Source: Magnaporthiopsis rhizophila (Eukaryota > Ascomycota > Sordariomycetes > Magnaporthales > Magnaporthaceae). From it: a DNA stretch of 64,000 nt. The notes beneath the pieces are model-generated. The model did not search any database and was not told the DNA's origin. It saw nothing but the letters and a program-made list of their open reading frames with translations. The position numbers and the translations under genes are program-made. The stretch's first letter is position 1, and the number at the start of each line of letters is the position of its first letter. The stretch lies in assembly GCA_003049465.1 (NCBI GenBank), contig PYSS01000023.1, positions 248,001-312,000 of the forward strand, in the 5' to 3' direction. Shown here one piece after another: positions 11,862 through 24,558 of this stretch.

Positions 11862-12872
11862 CTAGTCCTCCCAGATAGTCTCAAGATCGATATCACCCCT
11901 CCGCTCGGCGCCGCACACACTCCACCTCTTGCGCTTGTCTCTCGAGCCGAAGCCACCGCCAAGTGTTCGGCCCCTCACGTCGAGGCTGCTCCTTCCCTTG
12001 GTCTCGCCTCTCTCGGCGGCGTCGGCGGCCGCCTTGAGCTGGGCGATGCGCTCCGCCTTGAGGGCCTCCTCCTCGGCGTCGGGCGTGTCCGGGATCGTCT
12101 CGAGGCTCGAGATGCTGGGGCTCCGGGACCGCGTCGAGGTGGGCGTGGATGGCACCGACGACGACGCCATCGAGGCGGTGTAGCCGTAGCCGTAGGTGGA
12201 GATGGAATCGAAAGGCCTATACGACGGGGAGGCTCCCGCCGAGGACGAAGGCGGGGGTCCGTTTGAAAACGATGCGGCGGGTTGAAGTGAGGGAATGTAC
12301 AGGTTCGGTTGGGAGACGTGGCGAAGCGGGGACGTGGGCCGGGTTCGCGCGAGCGGAGACGAGATGGCGGGCACGGCAGCCATGCCCATGGTGGGAGAGA
12401 TGCTGCGCTCAGGCTGCCTCCTCTCCGGGTCGTGGACCGAAACGCGGGTTGGCGATGAAGGAAACGCCTCGTCCACGGGCTTCCTGGGCAGGCGCACCTG
12501 CTGCGGCCGGCTGGGCGAGCGCGAGGGGCTCTGGCTGCGCTTCTGGGGCGAGTATAGGAAGTGGCCACCACCGCCAAATGCCGGCAGCGACTGGGTGCGG
12601 ATCATGGGCGGCGCGAGGCTCGCGGCGGACTTGGAGCGCACGTGGGAGGAGCCGCTGAGCGGCGAAGTGGTGCGCGGCCTGTAGGGCAGGCTCGTCGGAG
12701 GAAACCAGGCGGACGGAGAGCTCGGCGAGGCTGGCTCAGTAGACCTGCGCATGGTCGGCGGCTTCCGGGGGAGCTCAGGATCGGGGACTGTCGACAAGCT
12801 GTGCATTCGCAGAGGAGGCAGAGGCGAGGACTTGAACTCCTCCATCCTCTCCGTCTCGGGAACAGGCTCCAT
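11862..12872 (-). CDS. Conserved disordered Ser/Pro-rich protein, function unknown
   Basis: A single exon of 336 residues; I do not recognise a functional family. Almost the whole chain is predicted to be disordered: many SP, RSxS and PTSP motifs (RSKSAASL, RSQSPSRSPS, RTRPTSPLRH) that look like targets of proline-directed and basophilic kinases. Only the C-terminus looks structured: an acidic then helical stretch (PDTPDAEEEALKAERIAQL) of about 30 residues followed by a basic patch KRKRWSVCGAERRGDIDLE ending ETIWED, which has the look of a short conserved peptide motif. No signal peptide or membrane segment. The start at 12872 is the first Met of the open frame. The codon bias matches the neighbouring real genes, and the overlapping frames on the other strand are shadows. 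Confidence 0.75.
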   Translation of the reverse strand: MEPVPETERMEEFKSSPLPPLRMHSLSTVPDPELPRKPPTMRRSTEPASPSSPSAWFPPTSLPYRPRTTSPLSGSSHVRSKSAASLAPPMIRTQSLPAFGGGGHFLYSPQKRSQSPSRSPSRPQQVRLPRKPVDEAFPSSPTRVSVHDPERRQPERSISPTMGMAAVPAISSPLARTRPTSPLRHVSQPNLYIPSLQPAASFSNGPPPSSSAGASPSYRPFDSISTYGYGYTASMASSSVPSTPTSTRSRSPSISSLETIPDTPDAEEEALKAERIAQLKAAADAAERGETKGRSSLDVRGRTLGGGFGSRDKRKRWSVCGAERRGDIDLETIWED

Positions 12873-15800
12873 GGTGTCGCTGTGTGGGCGTCTCTCGTTC
12901 GGGGATCCCGCGAGTCTGTCACCTCAAGGCAGAATGCATGGAGCGGAGGGCGCAGCAGCAAGGTCGATAAGGGTTGTGGCAGGGCTGAGTTGGGTGCCGC
13001 CCTTCGCGTGTCGCGTGGTGAGTGCTTATTGTCGATGTTGTTTGCTCCTGCGTTTGCTACAGCGAAACACAGGGGTAAATTGCTTTCGGCTCGGGGATCA
13101 GTGTCCGGCTGTGTGCGTATTCAGCCGTTTCGACCCTGGCTTGTGCAACGGCGCAGCAGGTCGAGGGCAGGTGGCGTGAACGGGAACAGGGCGTGGGCTG
13201 GGGCACGGGCAATGAATGCAGGGCAGAGGGATGCGGCGGGAGCGCCAGCGAATGATTGCAAAGTTGCGAGGTATGTTCGTCTTCTAAGCGACGCCGTTGA
13301 TTCGCAGAAGGGACAAAAATAAATAATCAGAACTGCCACCACCGTCCTGCCGCGAGCAGACGAGGCCGCGCGTGCGGTGGACTCAGATCAGACGTCTCGG
13401 GTGGGTGGCGGTGGTGCAGTGCGAGATTGTTTGGTATTGAATTTGTTGCCACCACAGGTGACTTTGCGGCAGCAGCTGTTGGCGCACGAGGGACTGAAGC
13501 AGAAAGAAGGTAAAACACGTTGGGCAACCAGACCGAACGTGGCGGCAGGAGCTGAGAGACCCTTGATTTCAATGATTTACGCTTTTGGGTGGTGGCGGTC
13601 GGCTGGCGAGGCCGAAAGTGAGGGGAGGCTTCGACTTGACGGTGCAAACAGCGCTGGCGACCTTTGGCCCGGCGCCAGTAAAAGGAGGAGCGGGGGGGCA
13701 CGAGGTGGATTTTGATGTGACCCTTTAACCGATAAATGACAGGGAAGGTGGTGAGGCTACTGGCGTCGAGAGCCAATGGCAGGCCGCCGTTGGCGCCTCC
13801 TGCTGGCGTTACCAGGCAAGCACGACCCAGCACCAACCCAGCAGCACAGGGTCTCACCTGCAGCACCTGCAAGCGCGGGGCCGGTGCCCCCTATTCCCCC
13901 TTTTTGCGTGGGGCTCAGGGCGCCGAGAGCCAGGCTCGACAGCGGCTCCAGATTTCCCAAGCGCCCCTGCTGCAGCGCTGCTTCCAGGGCCACCCCGCCA
14001 GCGCTCGCTGACACCTTCAGGCGGTTGCAGCGATAGCTCACAGAAGATTAAATGAGCGCACGCGTGGCCAACCAAACCGGCAGACTCGTGCGTGCAGGGC
14101 TGACCCGGGCGTCCGTCTCTTATAGCACGCTTGTTAATCAAAACACTAGACTGGTCGCCTGGCCTGACTGGCTGGCTGACGCCGTCGCCCATGGAATGGA
14201 ACTGGTGGATTGCATTCCATGCTCATGCACGGATGCGGACTGCGTCCGCCACACTCCCGCGCAGCCCGTTGATGGGCAGGTTGTTTTTTGTTTCGGGTTC
14301 CATCTTCCACTCAGACAGAATCGGTAACGGCGCAGACGTCCCCACACGGCGGTCTGTCTGGGAACGGGTTTTTCTAAACGCAAGGCAGTGGCAATTGAGG
14401 GGGCAAAGGAAACAGCTAGAGCGACCTAACTCCATCCGCTTCAGGTCGCCTGCCAATCTGCCCATCAACCACCAAAACGTCTGTGCTGCACGTCGCGCGT
14501 CCCAGCGCTGCGGGGGGCTCAAGCTCAGGCTCGCAAGTCGCTACAGCACAGCGCGTCAGTACACATGGCTTCACCGAGTCTTTGGCTTCTCTGGGTGCCA
14601 TTCGTCGCTGGTCATTGCATCCACTCGCCGCCCTGCGCTACCCCTTTTCCCCACAGCCTGGTCAGCAGGTGGCCCGAGGTTCGGTGTCGTGGGCGGTGAA
14701 CAGGATGGGGAGGCCGGGCGGTTGGTGGGCACGCGGGCGAGGTGACGGAAGATCGGACATGCGTGTGCACCATGTCAGGCGCTCCATCGCAGGGGTTCCC
14801 CTCATACGCATCTCCATGCTCGCCCACTTTTGAGTCCAGCAGACAAGACACACTGCGCTACAAAAGGCAATGCATAATGGCCGAGTCGAGCCTGGTCTTG
14901 GACACATGATGGGGCGGCATGGACTGAGGGAATTATATAACATTCGTGGTAAAAGAACGCAGGATGGGCAACGGCGACTCGCATTTATGGCGAGAAGCCC
15001 GATGCGATGCCGCCATCAACACGATGTTTTGACGCAGCTCTTGAGACGGGGTGCGCATTCACGTGTCTAGGGGATCCATGCGACCTTGCGCGGGTTATAA
15101 TATGTTGCGCCTGAATAATACTACGACGGAGTGGATCTCGCGGCAGTTGGTGGTTGGAAGGTTGGGCTTTTTGGTTTTGTCGCGGGGGTCCCTCGTGAAT
15201 TTTTGTTTGCCTCTTTCCCTGTTTGGTCGACTGACAGAAAGCAGCTTGCCTGCTTAATCCGCCTTTGATCCTTCACCAGACACCTCCATTCTGCAAACCT
15301 CACGTTCTTGATCGGGTCTCTTTCGGTAACACAATCACTTTACTTGGGGATGGATGCATGTCACACAACCACCCAACCTCCCACCCGTCTCATTTCCCCG
15401 TGGGACGGGGTACGTCTTGCCTGCCGCGTGAAGGAGGACAGACAACGATGGCTGGCCCCTGCGTCTCAAGCGACTCGAACAAGCATTTGGATGACTCTCA
15501 CAGAGTTCCAACCTACAGTCACTTCGCTGCTACCTGTACCTTACGCACGGGCGTCCGTGGATGGTCCGGACTTTCGGCGCCGGTTTTCTGCGGGCCGGTT
15601 GCCGGAGATGGGCGCCTCACGGAGCCGATCGATGGTGGCTCGGCGCAGCTGTCGGCATCCGCCTAGGAGATGGAACCAATGGGCCGACTGGGCAGCGGCT
15701 AATTTCCATCCCGAAGGCAACCAACATGCAGCCCAATTTCTCTTCGTGTTACTTTTGTACTTTTGAAGGCCAAGCCTTTAGGGCCCACCGTCCCGCCGCC

Positions 15801-16446
15801 AGGCAGCAGAATAAGGCTTCCAAAGGGTGGGTTTTGAGTGCCACCAACATCATTCCAATTCGTTGGCGGCCGAATTTCAAGCCTTACTTTACGCTTGCTG
15901 CTCTCAATGTCAGCCAATATCTGCGCGAGTAAATGTTAATATGGATGACTTGCTGCTGCGGCGCTGCGGTCCAGCGTGGTCTCTCGAGGGGCCACCACCC
16001 GAGCTTCCTACAATGGAAGCGCATGGCTTGGCGTCACTCCCAAAGGTTCGCAAACTGAGATGCGGTAGCAGAAGCTGGCGCTTCGTGGTCCTTGGCGCCG
16101 CAGGATTCGGATCCCAAACTATCCCCACATACGAGAAGGAGGCTCATCTCACCTGTTCCCGCGCGTACTAGACTTGATGCCTTATATATATATATATATA
16201 TATGTACCTCCCCTTCGTCTCACCCTCCCTCTTTGCTAGGGCTGAGAGATCAGGCCCTGCTCGGTTGTTTCCGTAACGCCACCTTCGCACCTGCCGTGTG
16301 GTTCAGTCGCGGATTGGGCAGCTCCTTCCGCGACGGCGCGGCCCTACATGAACCGAATCCCACTACCTAGGCAGGTACCTACTTTAGAGGTCGGCAGTCT
16401 CTGCTCGGCTGATTTCGCAACTTCACAACCATAGGTAGCCGTCAGC
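12873..16446. other. Large intergenic region, 3.6 kb
   Basis: Separates two divergent genes: the Ser/Pro-rich protein (-) and the ABC transporter (+). The frames here are short, lack family motifs and do not join by plausible introns. A (TA)n run lies at 16183-16203 and a CCTAGG palindrome pair at 16362-16384, only ~65 bp upstream of the ABC start codon. A long-noncoding or leader transcript is possible but not shown by the sequence. Confidence 0.55.
16183..16203. repeat. (TA)n dinucleotide run
   Basis: About ten TA units, ~245 bp upstream of the ABC transporter start; it could act as an AT-rich promoter element. Confidence 0.85.
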
Positions 16447-19400
16447 ATGGCTAATCCCGCCGCAGCGACCGCGGCCATGGCGTCTTCTTCGCCCGTCGTC
16501 GTCTTCGGTCGACAGACGTGGGCGCTGACCCGGAAGAACCTCACCCATCTGGTGATGCGCAGGTGGCTTTCCACGGCCATCCAGTGCCTGATACTGCCCA
16601 TCGTCCTGATTGGCGTCTTTACCAACATTCAAAACTTTGCCCGCCCCAGAAGCGTCTACGGTTTCGGCACCCCAAGCACCATCCGCGCCTTTGAGGATAG
16701 CCTGGGCGATGGCCGCGATTTTCTGGTCGTTGCCAATAGCACCCAAGGGAGAGACGTTCAGGCCGTTGTCCAGGGCCTTCGAGACCGCGTGGCCAAGCGC
16801 GGGAACAAGTTCATCACCGTGGAGCGATGGCAAGATATCGAATCTCGCTGCATTGTGAACCGTCAAGGCTTCTCCAACTGCCATTCTGCTGTTTGGTTCA
16901 AGGATTGTGAGTTTCGTTGTCCATCACTCGAGGGGTCGATCTTTACAACCAACCCTCTCTTTTACGTCCCTTGGCTAACCTCGAAGCTGCCCTTCTCGCC
17001 AACAGCCCCATTGAGCCACGCAAATGGGAATGGCAACTGGTCTTACAGCATCCTAATAGATCCTGGAACTCGCTTCTCGATGAGTTTCGATGTTTCCGAC
17101 TACGGCTCCGCTGAGCTGGCAAGCGTCGTTCCCCTGCAGCTGGCTATAAACTCCCTGATTACGGATAGACCGCAGCCCAGCCTCCAAGTGCTTCAGTTCT
17201 CTGAAGCTAGCCAAGCCGAGGCCGACAAGAAGTTCGAGATCCAGACTGCAAGGAACAACCGCGCCTCCTTCGCTCTGATATACTTCTTGACCCAGCTGTT
17301 TGGTGTTTACCACGTCGTCGGATTCATCACTACCGAAAGGGGCCAGGGCATATCTCATCTGGTCGACGTCATGGGTGGCGGTGCGGCGGCGGCGAGAGTG
17401 TGCAGCAATATCCTCGCCTTCAACGCCCTGTACCTGCCGTACTCCATCACAGCTGGTGTGCTGTACCGGATATACGTCCTCCCGCTGGCCCACCCAGCCC
17501 TCGTCCTGTTCTGGTCCATTCTCGCAACCATGGCCATCGTCAACTCGGCCGTCTTTGCCGCGAGCTTCTTCCGTGGTCCCAGGCTCTCGAGCGTTGTTGC
17601 TGTCGCTGCCAACATCGGCCTTGCTGCCGGTGCCCTCATCGTGGACTCTGATACGTACGCCACTGAGGCGACTGTCATCTCGCTCGCTTTCCTCTTTCCT
17701 AGCGCCAACTTCATTCATACACTGTGCCTGATGCTGCGTTCTATCGAAAGGCAGATGCTAGTCGACGCTGGCAAGACATGGATGGATATATTCAAGATCA
17801 AGCCTCCTCCCGTCTGGCCGCGTCCGCCGGAACGAAGCTCCCAGGTCGTCGGGCTTAGCATCTGGATGTACCTCATCTTCGTCATCATCCAGGTCCTTGC
17901 CTACCCGCTCCTTGCGATCCTTGCCGAACGCCTACTGCATGGTGTCAGCTTCAAGCGGAGGAGCTTCGTGCAGGGCCCGGAGGCTGAGGCCTCGTCTGCC
18001 GCTGTCGAGGCTACCGGCCTCCGGAAGGAATACCCTCCATCCCTTCTGAAGAGGATATTCTGCTGCGCCGGCAGGAAATCAACCGTTACGGCCGTTGACG
18101 GGCTCGATCTCGTGGCGCAAAAGGGGCAGATCCTGTGCCTCCTGGGCGTCAATGGCAGCGGCAAGTCGACCACGCTCGAAATCCTCAGTGGCCATCACTC
18201 TTCCACGGCCGGCCAGGTCAAGATCAACTCGCCCCCGACAAAGCTGGGCGTCTGCCCGCAGAAGAACGTCTTGTTTCCCTACCTGACCGTCCTAGAGCAC
18301 GCCAAAATCTGGTCCAGGATCAAGAACGGCCACGAGGACGAGGAGGAAATCCGCAGCCTCGTCGAGTACTGCGATCTGAAGAACAAGATCAACAGCCAAG
18401 CCCGGCACCTGAGCGGCGGCCAGAAGCGCAAGCTTCAATGTCTGGCAATGCTCGCGGGTGGCAGCACAATCTGCCTGATCGACGAGGTAACAACAGGGCT
18501 GGACCCCATCTCCCGGCGCTCCATTTGGAATATGCTCCTCGGCATCCGGGCAACCAGATCCATCATTTTCACCACGCATTTCCTGGATGAGGGCGAGTCC
18601 CTGGCCGACCAGATCGTCCTGCTTTCCAAGGGCAAAGTAATGTGCAAGGGCCCCGCGGCCGAACTCAAGAGCAAATTCGGCGGCGGCTACACCGTCCACA
18701 TCCCCAGGACAGACACGCCGCCGGACGTGGGCGTGCCCGTCACCACGCACCAGGACCGCACCTGCTACAACGTCCCGACCACGGCGGCTGCGGCGGCCCT
18801 GATCTCGAAGCTCGAGAAGGGCGGCCAGCGCGGCATCGCCATGTCCGGCCCAACGGTTGAGGACGTCTTCCTCCGGCTGACCACGGACGTGGACGAGGTC
18901 CTCAGGCGCGAGCTCGGTGGCGCCACACCCTCCACAGGGAACGCTACTGGCGCCGCCGCCGCCAACCTGCTACCTGCGGCAGCCCTTGCTCCCGGGAAGC
19001 CAATTTCATCCTTTAGACAGATTGTGGTCCTGATGAGGAAGCGTCTCACCGTCCTCCCGCGGTATTGGGTGGCTCCCTTCCTGGCCCTTGCCCTGTCGTG
19101 CGCCGTGCCCCCTCTCTGCAGGCCGCTTTTGAACGTCTACAGGCAGGGCCGAATGGTCCCCTACGAGCGGCCGGCGTGCGAGGTGAGGGAGGACTCACAG
19201 CCTTGGCGCAGCTACGAGCCTTATGCGTCCCCGGCCGTAGTTTGGTTTTCGATGTCGGAACTGGTCCCTGTCGGCCCTCCGTCAATCAGCGCCTCGCTGT
19301 CCCGCGCGCTGGCAGGGTCGACGGCCGTGTCGTCTTACTCGAGCTATGTCGGGCGGTACAGCCCCGACTTCCGGTTCGTCGACTCGATCGAGACGTTCCA

Positions 19401-21636
19401 AGACACGGTCCGGGGCAACATGGGAAAGGTGCGCCAGGGCATTTTCATCAAGGACGGCGGCAACTCGGCCATGATTGCGAGCCAGCTCCGCGAATTCAGC
19501 GGCGGCCTCGGCTGGGTCAGCCTCGTTGGCCTCTGGACCGTCATGGAGACCCGCGCCAACATCTCTACCTCGGTTGGGTCCTTGCCTATGGAGAGGGGTT
19601 ATTCGATCCTATACGGTGAGAACGGGTTTGATAGTCTCGGTTACATCTTGGTAAGTCGACGCTCCCTTGCCTTGATTTTTCGCCTTGCCAAGCGCTAACC
19701 TCCAACTCAGGCTGTCTGTGCCGTCCTGGCCGTCTATCCCAGCTTTTTCTCGCTGTACGTTGCATTCGAGAGGTCGCACATGATCCGCCAGCTTGAGTAC
19801 ACGAACGGCGTCCGGCCGTTCCCACTGTGGATGTCGCATCTGCTATTCGACGCATCCATCGTGCTCGTGGCGTCGCTCGTGCTAGTGGGCACCATCTCAT
19901 CGCAAGTCGGCTACACGTGGTATGAGCCTGGATACATGTTCCTCGTGGCCTTTTTGTATGGCCTCGCGTCGATGCTTGTGGCCTACCTGGTCTCGGCCAA
20001 GCTGGCGCGCACGCAGCTGGCCGCCTTCATGTGGACATTCATGATCGCCATTGTCGGTTACCTGGCCACTTTTATGGCCTTCTTCATCGCACCTTTCAAC
20101 ACGGAACCGCAGGACCTCCTCAGGGTCACCGACTCCTTCTCCTGGGGCCTGGGAGTCATCTTTCCGATCGCGAGCATGCTCAAGTCGTTCATGGTGGGTC
20201 TCAACACCTTCAAGCTTGCATGCCGCGCGGATGGCCACATTCCGTATGGCGGGCACATCCACGGGTACGGAGGGCCCATCCTCCTGTTACTCATCCAGAT
20301 CGTGCTCCTCGCTCTGCTGCTGGTGTGGCTCGAATCGAGCAACGGCTTCGCGGCCATGGGCGGCTTCCTGAGGCAGGCGGTACGGCAGAAGAAGCTGCCG
20401 GTGAGCGAGGCTACCGAGGACGAAGAGGCTAAGCTCGCGGGCGCGGCGACGGACGGGGTCTCGAAGGAGGCGGCACGGGTGTGCGCGACGACGACGGATC
20501 TGCTGAAGGTGTCGCACGTCACCAAGTCGTTTGGCGATAACAAGGCCGTCGATGACGTGACTTTTGGACTGGGCGAGGGCGAGATCCTGGCGCTGCTGGG
20601 ACCCAACGGAGCGGGCAAGACGACACTGATCAACATGATGACGGGCGAGCTGCGGCCGGACGCGGGCGAGATGATGCTCCGGGGCGTCGACGTGCACAAG
20701 CGGACGCGGCTGGCGCAGCGGTCGCTGGGCGTGTGCCCGCAGTTCGACGCGCTGGACCTGATGACGGCGCGGCAGCACCTCGAGTTCTACGCTCGGGTGC
20801 GCGGCGTCGACGACGTGAAGCGCAACGTGGATGTGGTGCTCGATAAGACGGGCCTCACACCCCACGCATCCCGGCCGGCCAGCAAGCTGTCTGGCGGCAA
20901 CAAGCGCAAGCTCAGCCTAGGCATCGCGCTCATTGGCAACCCGGACGTGCTGGTGCTTGACGAGCCCAGCTCGGCCATGGACGCGGCGTCCAAGCGGGTC
21001 ATGTGGCGGACGCTGGCCGAGGTCGGGCCGGGGCGCAGCCTGCTGCTGACGACGCACAGCATGGAGGAGGCGGACGCGCTCGCGACGCGGGCGGCCATCG
21101 TGTCCAAGCGGCTCCTGGCCATCGGCACGACGCAGCAGCTCCGGGGCCGGTACAGCAACCTCTACCACGTGCAGCTGGTGCTGCGGTCGGCGCCCGAGTC
21201 GAGCCGGGACGAGATGGAGCGGGTCGAGGCCTGGGTCCGGGCGCAGTTTGGCGGAGCGGCCGCGTTCGAGGGCAAGAGCCTCGGCGGGCAGATCAAGTTC
21301 ACGGTGCCCAACAGCGAGGCCGGGCGCGGCACCACCAGCACCAGCACCAGCATCAGCAGGGCGGCCACGGCCGACGGCGAGGCGGTGCTGCCGCCCGTGG
21401 ATGACGACGGCGTCAGCAGCGCCAGTGACGATGATGACGTTACCCCTAGTGACAACAACAAAACCATTGGAGAGATCATCCAGTCCCTCGAGGCGCACAA
21501 GGAGGAGCTCGGACTGCTGGACTACAGCATCGGGGCGCCGACGCTGGAGAAGGTGTTTATGTCGGTGGTCAGGGACAACTACGTCGAGGAGGACGGCAGG
21601 AAGCGGCGGTGGTGGCAGTTCGGGAAGAGGGCGTAG
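16447..21636 (+). CDS. ABCA-type full-length ABC transporter
   Basis: Membrane ATPase with (TMD-NBD)x2 layout, like animal ABCA lipid exporters; the substrate is probably a lipid or hydrophobic compound (inference). Exons 16447..16906, 17006..19650 and 19711..21636 give 1676 residues; both introns have GCTAAC branch sites. TMD1 has one early TM (~residues 35-55), a large outer loop, then a TM cluster at ~260-480. NBD1: Walker A LLGVNGSGKSTT (~531), signature LSGGQKRKL (~621), Walker B CLIDEVTTGLD (~641), H-loop TTHFLDEGE. NBD2: Walker A LLGPNGAGKTTL (~1328), signature LSGGNKRKL (~1427), Walker B VLVLDEPSSAMD (~1448), H-loop TTHSMEEAD. Both sites therefore look ATP-competent, although NBD1 has DEV where DEP is usual. 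The C-terminus has the 'LEKVFMSVV' motif typical of ABCA proteins. Intron 1 is 99 bp without an in-frame stop, so an unspliced message would still read through. Confidence 0.95.
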
Positions 21637-22502
21637 GGCTCCGTCAGGGTCGAGAGGATGGTCTACTTTGTTGAAATAGAAGTTTTAATGGTGCCATTAC
21701 GTGCTATCTACGTAGTGGCGCGCTGATAGTAATATCCCTGATCTTTTCCCTTCCCGGGACTTGGCTTCCTTTGGTTTAAATTGGGGTGTGTTGGCCATTG
21801 TTTCTTGTTGTAGAGGTCTCGTCGTTGGATGTTAACGACTAGGTACCGTATAAGGCGCTGTATTGCGGGGTAAGCTGCTTTGCATTTCGGTTGATGTACC
21901 ATGACCTCAAGCTGGGCTGCTCCTGCCGCAAGACAGCCCGAAAGCCAAAAAGGTAAATAAATAAATGACACCGTTGAATGAATCGTGGACCCAAACAGCC
22001 AGCCGGCCGTCCGTGGCCAGTCCAGTTGGGCCAGCTCAGCAGGCAGTACGTTAGCGCCACGTGCTGGTGCCTGAACCCCATTGATTGCGTCTGGCCTGGT
22101 CGCATCATTGGCTGCAACCCGCACGCACACGCTCTCATCGCCCGCGGGCGCCAGTCAGCAGGAACAGAGGAACAGCCTCAGCCTCTTTCACAAAGCGCGG
22201 CTGACGAGCCAGCGTCAGCCAGCAGAAGAGGCCTGATCACACACGCACACGCGCGTACACACACCCCCGGTCACTGCCTGCCCTGAAACATTCTTCCATT
22301 CTTATCTGCCTCGGGTTGTGGGAGTGCGACATTTTAGTTGATTTTTCTCTCACTCTCATTGCTTCGCTTCGACTTCCATTTGCTTCTCTTCTCCATCCAT
22401 TCATTCCTTTCTCCGTTCCGCGACAGCCGCGTTTTCCTTCCCGTTTTTTGTTTTCCCGCTAGACCAGCCAACCACAACCACAAGGCAGCCTTCGTCAAAA
22501 CC
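21637..22502. other. Intergenic, 866 bp
   Basis: Terminator region of the ABC gene and promoter/leader of the hydrolase. The last ~170 bp before 22503 are pyrimidine-rich (ctttct-type), as often seen just upstream of fungal starts. No gene seen. Confidence 0.55.
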
Positions 22503-24007
22503 ATGAGACTCGCCGCCCCAAGCCTGCCGTGGCCCGACCCGAGCCACGCGTTTGTGGCCGTCGCCACCCTCGTCGTGTTCCTTAGTCTGCGGCGCTACCT
22601 GTACCCACGGCACCCCAGCATCATCCCCGGCCCGCTCAAGACGGCGCTGCCCGGTCTCGCCAGGGACGAGGTCGAGAGGCTCGACTACCGGCCCGACGCC
22701 TTCCCCGGCGCGAGGGACGTTGTCACTCCTGTAAGTGAGGCTCGACTAAAGGAATGACGCGCAAGGACCCGTTTACTGATTCGTCACATTCTAGTATGGC
22801 TCCATGAGGGTTTATGAGGCAAGTACCTACATGCCTAGGTGTCTGTATCTTGAGCCTCTCCGAGCCACCTCACTAACACGGACTTAAAGTGGGGACCCGA
22901 GCAAGGCCGCAAGGTGCTCTTCATCCACGGCATCTCCACGTCGTGCCAGACCCTGACCAAGCTCGCCCACGGCCTGGCCGCCCGGGGCTGCCACGTGCTG
23001 CTCTTCGACCTCTGGGGCCGCGGCTTCAGCGACGGCGTCGGCGATCTGCCCCACGATGCCCGCCTCTACGTCTCCCAGGCCCTGTGCGCCCTCTCCTCCT
23101 CGCCCCTGGCCTGGATGGGTGACGACGGCTTCGACCTGGCCGGCTACAGCCTCGGCGGCGGCATCGCCGTCCACTTTGCTGCCACGTTTCCCCGTGCCGT
23201 TCGATCCCTGACCCTTCTCGCCCCGGCCGGCATGATCCGTCCGGAATCGTTTGGCGCCGTTACCCGCTGGGTATTTACTGTGCGTTTTGTTTGTCTGGTA
23301 TTGATGACTGCGCTGTGTGTCATGGTCAATCCAAGACTGACTCTTTTCATCAGGCCGGTCTCGTCCCTGAGCGCCTGCTCGCCGCCCTCACGAAGCGGAA
23401 GCTGCAACAGCCTATTGCAAATTCGGCCGTCCGTGGGCAGAAGGCAGCTCAACAGCAGCAGCAACAACAAAAGCAGCAGCCCAACCGCCACCACGCGGCA
23501 ACCGGCGATACGAAAGAGTCCAAGCATGTGACCAACCCGGTCGAGCTCGCCACGTCCGAGATGCAGCACCCGGCAGCAGCAACAGCCAACGGCCACGCCT
23601 ACGACGGTGTCGACGAGCCGCCGGACCGCCTGGAGCGGCGGGTGATGCGGTACGTGCGCTGGATGCTGGAGCACCACGCCGGCTTCGTGCCGGCCTTTAT
23701 GAGCACCATCCGCGCCGCGCCCCTGATGGGCCAGGACGAAGCCTATGCCAGGCTGGGCGGAGGAGGCTCATCGGCTGGCCGGAGGCCGGGTACGACGCTC
23801 GTCGTGCTGGGCGGCGAGGACGAGATCATCGACCCGGACATGTACGAACACGACGCGCTGCCGCTGCTGGGAGGTCACGAGCGCGTACGCTGGCGCGTGC
23901 TGCCCGGGGCCAGCCACGATTTTCCCATGACGCACGCGCCCGAGACGCTCAAGGAGATGGATGACTTTTGGGCGGCGTACCCGGCCGCGGAGGAGGCGAT
24001 TGCTTGA
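22503..24007 (+). CDS. Alpha/beta hydrolase, membrane-anchored at N-terminus
   Basis: Serine hydrolase of the alpha/beta fold, 431 residues; the substrate cannot be told. Exons 22503..22730, 22795..22818, 22890..23279 and 23354..24007. Residues ~15-32 (AFVAVATLVVFLSLRRYLY) look like a signal anchor followed by positive residues. The oxyanion region is LFIHGISTS (H97 G98), the nucleophile elbow GYSLGGG (Ser172), with likely acid Asp370 in LGGEDEIIDPD and His402 in GASHDFPMTH, so the catalytic triad is complete. A polyQ-containing insertion (~residues 245-300) separates the core from the cap or C-terminal part. Exon 2 encodes only eight residues (YGSMRVYE) and is followed by an intron with a GC donor (GCAAGT); including it joins the conserved strands in frame. 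The gene converges on cytidine deaminase, whose stop lies 235 bp away. Confidence 0.88.
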
Positions 24008-24242
24008 GGCTGTTTCATTTGCGGTCTCTACTTGCATTCGCTCAACAGGTGCACGGGAGTTACTTGGACAGTTGCTTCCTAGATCTAGATCGGCGAGATA
24101 GACCTAGACATGGGTAACATGGGAATACAGCGCGCGCAGACAGAATACAACGCAAGCATGCCAAGTAGAGTCTAAAGGCGCCTTCTCGGTTGATAATGCA
24201 ATGTAATACACTGGTTCCTGGATATGTGACCCGTGGTCTACT

Positions 24243-24509
24243 TCATGACGAGTGGGCTGCCGCGGCACCGGGAGGAACCAGGTTCTCGGGCCCAAAGGAG
24301 AGAGGGAGCAGCTGTATATATGCAGACAGGTTTTATGTCAGCGGATTCAAACGGGAAAGGAAAAAAGGGCGGATAAGACGTACAGCCTCGAGCCGCATAA
24401 CGACAAAGTCGTCGTTCTTGTCAAACATGAAGATGGGCATGTCCAGGGGGCAGAACTCGCGGATGCTGTTTTTTATTTTTATTTTTATTATCCTCACCGT
24501 TAGGAATAC

Positions 24510-24558
<49 letters not shown>

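Noticed and set aside
14131..14745. 204-codon plus-strand frame in the large intergenic region
   Set aside because: No recognisable motif, mixed composition, no supporting splice sites, and overlapping frames on both strands.
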